From Utricularia gibba (lineage: Eukaryota > Streptophyta > Magnoliopsida > Lamiales > Lentibulariaceae), in NCBI GenBank assembly GCA_002189035.1, contig NEEC01000010.1:1674001-1738000 (forward strand): a DNA stretch of 64,000 nt. Reading direction: 5' to 3'. Shown piece by piece: positions 55,816 through 64,000 of the stretch. The translations under genes and the position numbers were made by a program. The notes under the pieces were generated by a model that saw only the letters and a program-made list of their open reading frames with translations, was not told the origin of the DNA and searched no databases. The stretch's first letter is position 1, and every line of letters starts with the position of its first letter.

Positions 55816-56413
55816 ATGGGCGTATGCTTCTCAATCTCCTCTCGATCGACCGCCTCGGGATCCCTGCGCGGGTCGCCGCCGCCAATGTCGTGTCCCATAG
55901 CGGGAGCTACGGCAGTTCCCACTCCCAGTCACCGTCGATCAAGTTCTCAAGTCGCTGGACGTCTCACTCCAGGCGTTCTTCCTGTGCGATGCGGATTCGT
56001 TATCGTTCGACCACTACATACCGTCTCTCAAACCCGATCAGCAGCTCGGATCCGCTACGATCTACTTCCTGATGCCTTCGTCGAAGCTCCGGTACCGTCT
56101 CGCTGCGTCCGATATGGCGAGTTTAGCGGTTAAGGCCAGCGTCGCGCTAGGTCACGTAACCGATTTTTCGAAATCGAGCCGCGGAAGGCGGAAATCTCGA
56201 ATTTCTCCGGTTGTGTTCGTCGCGCCGCCAGATCATGAAGTTGATGCTATGAAAATCGCTAATTCGGCGGTTATTCCGTCGATCCCCACCGGATCAAAGG
56301 GAACGACAGTGCAGATGCGCAGAAGCCATTCTAAGAGGAGGAAATTGGCCGCTGGAGCTGTCAAAATCCGGCTTACCACCATATTCGAAGGCTCCGTGCT
56401 CGTCCTCGATTAA
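55816..56413 (+). CDS. DUF4228/PADRE-family protein, with two one-base frame breaks
   Basis: Intronless, about 199 aa when bridged. The start MGVCFS fits an N-myristoylation and palmitoylation signal, common in this family. The core is recognisable in three frames: AAANVVSHSG, then ELRQFPLPVTVDQVLKSLDV, then ADSLSFDHYIPSL and YFLMPSSKLRYRLAASDMA, ending in a basic region and IFEGSVLVLD. Frame changes fall at GGG 55870-55872 and GGG 55902-55904; one extra G at each gives one continuous frame. PADRE genes respond to pathogen and abiotic stress, and their biochemistry is unknown. As written, no frame encodes the whole protein, so the locus is either a pseudogene or carries sequence errors. The intact 3' part argues for errors. 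Confidence 0.82.
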
Positions 56414-56715
56414 GCGATGTTGATGATGCACATACAGTGCAAGGGGGCTGACGTTTGAAAACTTTGACCTAATGTGAACTTTGGAAAGAAGGCGAGAAGA
56501 ATAGAATTTAACAGACTACAGAAGTTGAATTGACCACCGCAGCAGAAACGCCGGCGCGACGCAGCTCTTTCGGTGGAGTCTGAATTGGGCCTACTACTGG
56601 ACCACATTCGAGTTACGTGGGCCCATTAAGAGCCATGAGCCCGACCCGGATTATTTGGGCTTGGTAACTGAGCTGTTCTCTCTCTCACACACACAATTAA
56701 TTAATTAATTAAATA

Positions 56716-57078
56716 TAGAGGTGGAGATGAGATATCTGTCAACTCGTATATTGTCGTGTTGACTCGTGATGGGTTGAACCCATTAACTGTAATTGTAAAA
56801 AATGGACAGAGATGAGTTCATAGTACACGATTATAATTATACTCAATGGGTTAAACAGATTCGGTTTGAAACGTAATTCAATAACAAAAAATATGTTTTA
56901 AATCAAATGAGCTATGTAGTCCAATTAGTTGGACTCAAAACTGATGAATTAAATCCAATTTATGTTAATATGTATAAATTGTGTAATGATTCGGATCAAT
57001 TTATAAATCAATACGAATCTATTATATAGATCTGTGGTCGTATGCTGACTCAACGGATTCCACCTATGTCCACCTCTA
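56716..57078. mobile_element. MITE, 363 bp, with TIRs and a perfect 9-bp target duplication
   Basis: The left end TAGAGGTGGAGATGAG mirrors the reverse complement of the right end, TAGAGGTGGACATAGG; the first ten bases are identical. AATTAAATA flanks it directly on both sides (56707-56715 and 57079-57087). The interior is non-coding. The TIR sequence resembles plant hAT elements, but a 9-bp duplication fits Mutator-like insertion, so the superfamily is open. Confidence 0.85.
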
Positions 57079-57452
57079 AATTAAATACATGCTTAAGAAC
57101 GATTTGATTCTATTTTTTCAATCGATTTGAAACACGAACAATTCATACAATTAATTCATAGTTTTTATTATTTAAGATATTAATTGAAAGGTTTTTATAG
57201 AAACAAAAGGAGCAGAGATGAACGTTGAGTTCCCATAGTTATAATGAATCACAAATGGGTAAAGGTAGCGGAGTTGCATAATAATCAAAGTACAGCCATC
57301 CATCTCAAGTATAAATAACCCTCACGAACGTCTTCAGTTCCAGCGGCCAGGCTCAGGTGCACTCCAAAGGCAAGGCGACGAATCAAAGCTTTTTTGTACC
57401 TTTTTTTTTTTCCAAGATTGTGTGTGGTGTTGCTCCCCAATCCCCTTACACT

Positions 57453-59594
57453 CTACACCTTTGATTCTCCCACCTTCATCTCATCCTTGACAACTACCTC
57501 CACGCCTTCTTTCAGTAATCTGATCTCTTCCTCAGTCAAGCTGTTCTTCACATGGGGGATCGCCTTGCTCTGCGCCTGCTTCTCTGCTTCCACGGCCCAA
57601 CTGTAGATCACCATGCCCACTACTGCCACAATCATCCCTGAAATGTTCTTCAGGGTGAGCTCTGAATCGAACAGAAACCAGCCCAGTGTCAGCACGCATA
57701 CTGTCTTCATGTGGCCTAGAACTTGGAACGACACCGCGGAGAAGCGGCCGATGCATAGGTACTGGCTCACGTTGCAGAACACGGCCAGGGAGCATGAGAG
57801 CACAATGAAGAACTGCATAGAATTGTGACCAGGGGTGGGTTATTACTTTGTGTGTAAATAACTCGGGTGCTGGGAGACAAACAGAGAGTGGTTCTTACTA
57901 TTGCCCCTCCAGTGAAACTGTAGGCCAGGATCAAGTTTCCAGAGAGGCAGTAGTCGACTATGGGTCCAAGCACGAGGAGAGAACAAGCCTGGATTGGGGC
58001 CGTTTTACTCAACAACTCGAAAGATCCGATGCTGTACTTCTTCTGCAACGAGCCAATCAACTGCATACACAACGAACATCGATGAGCCATGTTTCTGCGG
58101 CATAAATTGGGCTAAAGTTCCTAGCCAAGGACCAGGGGCATAAATAGAATCAATCCTGATGCTATTTAGCACGCTTTGACCATATCCGGGACACTGTGAG
58201 GAGAATTGAAGGGCGGAATGGAGAAAAGACAAGGAGAGTTATGGCTCCGTAGGCGACAACTCTCAATAGGCATATAAAGCCACACTGAGCATGCAAGGAC
58301 TGCTGCAACACTCGGAGAGTTGCTAACAAAGCTGTAAAAGGTACTCACAATTTGTTGCAGAGATGTTGAGAAAACTGCGACACAGGCACATATAAATCCC
58401 TTGGCGTTGACTTTGACATCTGTTACAGTACAGACGCCAACGCCAATAACCACAACCACGACAGCCGATTTAACTTCATTCGAATACTTTTTGCTGTGAA
58501 GGATCCACTCCATTACGCAAACTACTGGAATCATGCTCAGTTTAGATATCTTCACAAAGATAAAACAGTTAGTTAGGAGAAGAATTTATCACGATAGATG
58601 GAGAGTTTTGTGTGCCTATTATGTTAAGTAATAATTGTAAAAAATTTTCTGGCAGGGGATATTAAATCATACCTGGTAAAACCCAACTGAGTTTAGCATG
58701 AGGCTAAAATTCATCCCTGCAATGGACATATTTGCAATGACTGAGAACCACAGGAGTTCCCAGAAAGGAACATGTTTTGCTGAAGATAGTCCAGTGGCAT
58801 TGGATATCATGCCAACCAGCGCAGTAACCGCGAAATGGAAACCTGTCAATGTCGTAGCTGCAGAAAACAAACACGAATCAAGTTCATAGCATAACCAGTA
58901 AGGCTGGATCTCCGTGACTTCAGCATGGATTCAAAGAGCAGGACAGATGATCTCATTAAAAAAAGAATAAATGTTAAAGCCTCACAAGATTACCAAAGAA
59001 TCTAACTTTTAACAGAAGTTGGGGATTCAACGCAATACAATTCCTTTACAGTGATTCAAAACCCATCAGACGCCTTATTAGGAAAGAATCAGATTCACCC
59101 AGCATCACATATAACTTGAGATACGAGTATTTATATCTACTAATTTCATGAAAACTTTGCTAAAGCCCAATTGTGGGAAAGCGAATTAGATCAGTCACAC
59201 GATGGAAAATGGGGCAAAGTCGAATAAGGAGCATAACGGTTAACATTTAGAAAAACTGCACCAGTAACAAATCAAAAATCATGCACCACACAAAAAATCC
59301 ACGAATCGCGTTCCTGAGGGTGTGATACAATCCAGCTCCAGAAACAGCAGAAACCAAATCCCTCATGAACAGAACAATAAAAATCAAGATCCATCAAGTT
59401 CCAGCTGCATTCAAACTCAACCCACATCTAACACACCCGATTACAAAGTCAGCAAGAAACTAACCAAAAGTGAAGCGATATCCAGCGGCCGACATCAACT
59501 GCTTGTTTGCCATAATGATTCCTACAGAACTAACAACATTCATAGCCCAAGCGCCAACATCCGAAACCGCTGATGATCTCCTCTCGGTCTCCAT
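57453..59594 (-). CDS. UDP-rhamnose/UDP-galactose transporter (URGT type)
   Basis: Five exons on the minus strand: 59594-59465, 58857-58673, 58549-58349, 58060-57899, 57812-57453; 345 aa, the family length. The protein begins [19 protein letters not shown]. Multiple membrane helices of the drug/metabolite transporter fold follow, with URGT signatures [80 protein letters not shown] and a cytosolic charged tail. URGTs sit in the Golgi membrane and exchange UDP-rhamnose and UDP-galactose for UMP to supply cell-wall polysaccharide synthesis. The first intron is long (607 bp). All junctions are GT-AG with consistent phase, and the gene is intact. Confidence 0.94.
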
Positions 59595-62038
59595 CACAAT
59601 TCACGCTTCTACTGCACTCCCCCACGCAGAACCCGGAAATCAAAACAGGCCAAACACGCGGACAGATCCGCCGCTCACGAGGGCGGATTGACAAAAACTA
59701 GACCTTTCAACTAGATCTCCCTCAAGTCACATGAAATTAACACGAAAACGAAACTACGCGCTCTGTCGGAGGAAGAGAGCAACGGCGAATGCTCCACGGT
59801 CACCATGAAAATGTGATTTATAAACGACTCACTGACCATAGAGATGTGATTCAAAAGCCACGCAAGCTGTCATCAAAACCCAAAAAAATAATAAAATAAA
59901 ATAAAATAAAAACAAAAACAAAAGAAGACAAAAAACAAAACACAATCGCCGACGTTTACTTTTTCTAAACACCCGATCGCGCGCTACTAATCTACTTAAT
60001 TAATCCGATTAGTGCTTCTTAATTACATCCTCCGCTTCTCCATTTTTCCTGGGAAACATCCTTCTACTGGATCGCCGCCACAAACCCAGCAGCTATTCCT
60101 ATCACCGAGTGATTGATTACCTGGTGACTGAATTGATTCCCTAGGCGCACACGACTCGCCGGTTCCTTCAGGGAAACGGCATTCCACGGCGTTTACTTTC
60201 CGAGGGTTTACTTCCAGGCGCCCCCGCCCCCTGCTAATTAATTGTGATTAGCCAGGGCGATTAGCGTGGCGATGCCACGTCAGACCGCTCCTCCCCCAAG
60301 GTGATAACCGAAGACGAAGGAAGGTACATAACCAACTGAATAATTGAATCCCCCCAACCACTGCCTAATGAATCCAACTTATTGTCCTCAATCATATTAA
60401 AAATCAAAAGCAGTTCAATTGGAGAGAATTAAATTCAAAATTAGATAGAATTACAATTCAATAATATTTTAAAAATATAAAAAATGCAAATTATTGTTTC
60501 AATGAATTAAATTGAACTTGAAACAATACAAATTACAAATTAAATTATTTTAGAAAATGAAAAATTACTTTTTATTAAATAATATATATTAAACATGAGT
60601 TTGTATGAATTATACATTAATGAAAAATTACAAAGTTATGTGATATGTGTGATTTTATACTTTAAAATTTTTTACTATTAATTTTATTTCAAAAATATTA
60701 TAATTAATGTGAATATTTTTTAAATTAGATTGTAAATTTTGTATAAACTGCGTATAATTATTTATTAATTAAATTACACCTTGTCACAAAAATAATTTTA
60801 TTATTATGAAAATTGATTTTTCTCACGAATTAAATTAAAATAGTCTCTTAAATGAGTAATTACCAACTTTGTTTTCCGATAAAATTGGGCTACAAGAAAA
60901 GGAATTAATTACGATGTTTATTATAAGAAATTGCGTTAGATAATTTAGATGCTATCGGAATTAGGGACCACCGCCGTATGCTACCCGTCTCCCACCACCG
61001 GAATCTCCACCTACCGTCGCCTGCCGCTACTGGTCCTGAACCTCTAGATGTGTAGTCTACACACAGTCGAGGACTCGAATTTGTAGTTGATAATCGACCT
61101 GGGGAATGCTGTAAGTGGGGCTCTTTGACCTTCGCGTGCTTTTCTACGTCGGGTTATTTTCAATTGGCTTTTCCCGATTTTGAAATTGGGGCTGCTCTCA
61201 GTTTTTCCGGGATCTTTTGTTCTGATTTCTTGTGGAACTAGCATTGTCTCTCCTCCATCTATAATGCTGCCTGGTAGGGGTACTGCTAGCGCATCGGGTT
61301 GTGCTTGAAGTTCCCGTGCTCATTGAATTTCAACCGGGTAGTTCCCGTGTTCATTGAATTTCAACCTGGTCTGTTGGGCTTCACACTTCTTGCAAGTTTT
61401 TGCCCAGAAATCGATGTTTACATGCCAATTGCTCTGGCTGGCAACTTTTTCAGTATTCCGCTCCAGACGAGGACTGTACTTTGTTAAGGATTTGTAGACC
61501 CACGATGGCTGATTTTATCCCAGGGACGGCGCCGATTGTTAACGATGACGTTGCGAATCCCATTTCTGTGGCTGCGCGTGCTTCGCTAACCTGCTGCATG
61601 CCAGTTTTTGTTTTCCAGGTGTTATTGGAGTCCCAGAAATCCGTCAGCCAAGTTACCTGAATTTTACTCAATTGGCGTCCACTTACCGACACATGTTACC
61701 ACTGTTCATGAGACTGAACCGGCGGAGCCGAATTTCTTGTGTCTTGATTGTCCGCCGCGAGCCCGGTTCATTCCACAAGGTCACTCGACCGGGATTGGTT
61801 TCTGGACCGCATTTGTGTGGAGGAGGAAGGATTGGCTCGACATGGGCATAGATTATACAGAGTCAATGGGCACTTGATGGTGTAAAAGATTGAAAAAGGG
61901 GAGATAAAGATTTCATTTGTAAGGTGGTGAAGTAGGCGGATATCGTCGATACAAGCACAAAAGAAGATGGCCTTAGAAGGGACAGGAATGCGAAAAGGCA
62001 TTGATGTAGAACATATTTGCTGAGAAATTGGAGCTGTA
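59595..62038. other. divergent spacer between URGT and the terminal PPR gene
   Basis: The URGT leader and promoter fill the first several hundred bases. An AT-rich stretch runs from about 60400 to 60950. From 60960 to 61870 composition is gene-like, with short frames such as MADFIPGTAPIVND (61504) that I cannot place in a family. They may be leader exons of the PPR gene or a decayed gene. A 31-bp tandem duplication lies at 61309-61370. Confidence 0.4.
61309..61370. repeat. 31-bp tandem duplication, two copies
   Basis: Two adjacent 31-base units beginning AGTTCCCGTGYTCATTGAAT, differing at two positions only, so the duplication is recent. Confidence 0.9.
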
Positions 62039-64000
62039 ATGGCTTCCATGATACCAGCGACAGTTAGGAACTCGGTGAAGCTCAACCTGGAGGAGTACAA
62101 GAAACTCTCGCCGTCTCAGGTTGAAAAGGTAGAGAAATGCGTTGTTCCATTTTATCGCAACTGGCCTAATTTGTACATGATACTGAAGAAGGTAACTTTT
62201 TTAGACAAGTTATACATCGGAAGATTTGCATAAGGCTTTTGAATTATCCAGCTCGGGAGTCAGAGGAGGTTCTCCATTGGAATGGAAAAGGACGCTTGGT
62301 TCATCTGATTATGTTCCGCTACTCCGGGAATGTGTGGAGAAGAAGGCAGTTTCTGGGGTGGAATCTGTTCATGCCCACATCATAAAAACTGGGTTTGCGC
62401 GTGATTTGTTTCTTGTTACGTCCTTGGTTAATGCATACTGTAAAAATGGGATGATAGAGACTGCTCGTAAATTGTTCGAGGATTTGCCAACGAGAAATGT
62501 TGTCACATGGACTTCATTGCTCTCTGGCTATGTCCAGAGCTCGCAGCCCGAACGCGGATTAGAGTATTCAAGGAAATGTTGGAAGCAGGATCACACCCTA
62601 CAAATTATACTTTTGGAATTGTGTTAAAAGCTTGTTCTTCTTTGCTGGATATAGAAACGGGGAAGCAGATCCACGGATGTGTTGTGAAGTCCGGATATGA
62701 GCATGACACAAGCACAGGGAATGCACTTTGCAGCTTGTATTCCAGATGCCAGAAACTGGACATGGCAATTAGGGCATTCCAGAGGATCAAACAGAAGGAT
62801 GTGATTTCATGGACTGCTGCAATTTCGGCTTGTGGTGATAATGGGAACTCCACCATGGGGCTGCACATGTTCCTTCAGATGCTGGATGATGGCATCGAGC
62901 CAAATGAGATCACATTGGCCAGTGTCATTGGCTTGTGCTGCACAATGCATTCTCTGGAGCTAGGTTGCCAGGTCCACTCTTTGAGCATAAAACTCGGATA
63001 TAGTTCTGATTTAGCCTCTCGAATTCACTCATGTATCTGTACTTGACAAATGGGCGCATCCCCGAGGCGAAGGAGTTGTTTTATGGATTGAACATGGTGA
63101 CCTTGGTTGCTTGGAATGCTTTGATTGCAGGCCATGCTGATATAATTAGCAAAGTTGAAGACTGTGTCTCAGCCTATACATATGCAATCGAGGCCCTTAA
63201 TTTGTTCCAGCAAATGATCAGATCTGGAGTGAGACCTGATTCGTATACATACTCAAGTGTATTGACTATCTGCAGTAGCATAGTAGCTTTGGAGCAAGGG
63301 GAACAAATTCATGCTCAAGCCATAAAAACCGGTTTTCTATCTGATGTCGTCTTGGCCACAGCCCTTGTGAACATGTACAACAAATGTGGAAGTATTCACA
63401 GGTCATGCAAAGCTTTCTCTGAGATGTCTTCAAGAACTTTGATTTCCTGGACTTCCATGATTTCTGCACTCGCACACCATGGACATTCACAACAGGCTCT
63501 AGGCGTATTCGACGACATGTTGTCGCTCGGGGTTCGACCAAACAAGATCACCTTTGTTGGGGTACTTTCAGCCTGCAGCCAAGCAGGAATGGTTGATCAG
63601 GCAACAGCCTATTACTCCATGATGACAGAAAAATACAAGATCAATCCAGTGATAGACCATGTTGCTTGCCTGGTGAACATGTTTGTCAGGTTGGGCAGAA
63701 TCGAGGAGGCTTTCGATGTCATTAAAAATGCAAACATTGCTCCAAATGAATTCATATGGTCAATCTTGATAGCTGGGAGCAGAACTCATGGTAAGCTAGA
63801 CCTGGGATTTGAGGCTGCTGAGCAACTGCTTGAACTTAAACCAAAAGATCCAGAGACCTATGTCTTGTTATTGAGCATGTACCTATCAGCTGGAAAATGG
63901 AAGGATGTTTCTAGAGTACGGAAGCTGATGAAGGACGAGAAGGTAGATAAAGTTACAGACTGGAGCTGGATTGCCATCAGAAACAGGGTTCACGCCTTCA
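62039..64000 (+). CDS. PPR protein, PLS class, truncated by the window end, with two one-base frame breaks
   Basis: A proposed first exon, 62039-62128 (MASMIPATVRNS...), joins 62205 onward across a 76-nt GT-AG intron; the first exon is tentative. The rest shows tandem PPR units: HAHIIKTGFARDLFLVTSLV, NVVTWTSLLSGYVQ, DVISWTAAISACGDNG, VVLATALVNMYNKCG, TLISWTSMISALAHHG and an E-like region (WSILIAGSRTHGKLDLG). The frame shifts by one base at GG 62556-62557 (PERG|IRVFKEML) and again near 63020-63023 (SSDLAS then NSLMYLYL). After that it stays open to the window edge. No DYW domain is visible before the edge. Such proteins bind organellar RNA. It could be a decaying PPR copy, but the breaks match those in five other genes. 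Confidence 0.82.

Overview
The window is nuclear DNA from a flowering plant, almost certainly a core eudicot. The genes are split by many short GT-AG introns, AT-rich intergenic DNA separates them, and the families are plant-specific: an euAP3-type MADS-box protein, ARF5/MONOPTEROS, IQD, SAUR, PLATZ and PLS-class PPR proteins. I see no prokaryotic, organellar or viral segment, and no rRNA, tRNA or CRISPR array.

Layout, left to right: a B-class MADS gene (AP3, + strand, 2.77-4.05 kb); a double B-box factor of the BBX20/21/22 clade (+, 5.6-6.6 kb); a PPR-DYW editing factor (-) followed by an EngB-type GTPase (-) (8.65-11.9 kb); a repeat-containing spacer; an IQD32-like calmodulin-binding protein (+), a CCCH zinc-finger protein (+) and ARF5/MONOPTEROS (-) (15.8-26.0 kb); a gene-poor stretch (26-33 kb); a SAUR gene (+, 33.4 kb); a 23-exon nuclear 5'-3' exoribonuclease of the XRN2/XRN3 type (+, 35.3-41.6 kb); HMG-CoA reductase (+, 43.5-45.6 kb); a proton-pump-interactor-like coiled-coil protein (+, 48.0-51.4 kb); PLATZ (+, 52.7-53.6 kb); a DUF4228/PADRE protein (+, 55.8-56.4 kb); a MITE (56.7 kb); a URGT-type nucleotide-sugar transporter (-, 57.5-59.6 kb); and a PPR gene running off the right edge.

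The genes do not form one pathway, as is usual for a plant chromosome. Several are linked to auxin or light signalling (ARF5, SAUR, BBX). The gene content does match two paralogous Arabidopsis chromosome 1 segments, roughly At1g19840-At1g21070 and At1g74690-At1g76670, so the window appears to retain an ancestral eudicot linkage block.

The most unexpected pattern is technical or evolutionary. Six genes (IQD, XRN3-like, HMGR, PPI-like, PADRE, terminal PPR) carry eight frame breaks. Each looks like one missing base, usually in a C or G run, and each is followed by perfectly conserved family sequence in the next frame. A non-GT splice donor in the XRN3-like gene can be explained the same way. A uniform one-base-deletion signature suggests uncorrected homopolymer errors in the assembly more than decay of six conserved genes. 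The spacers also hold three dispersed AT-rich repeat families, a MITE with a perfect 9-bp target duplication and a second candidate TIR element. I did not find a previously undescribed biological system.
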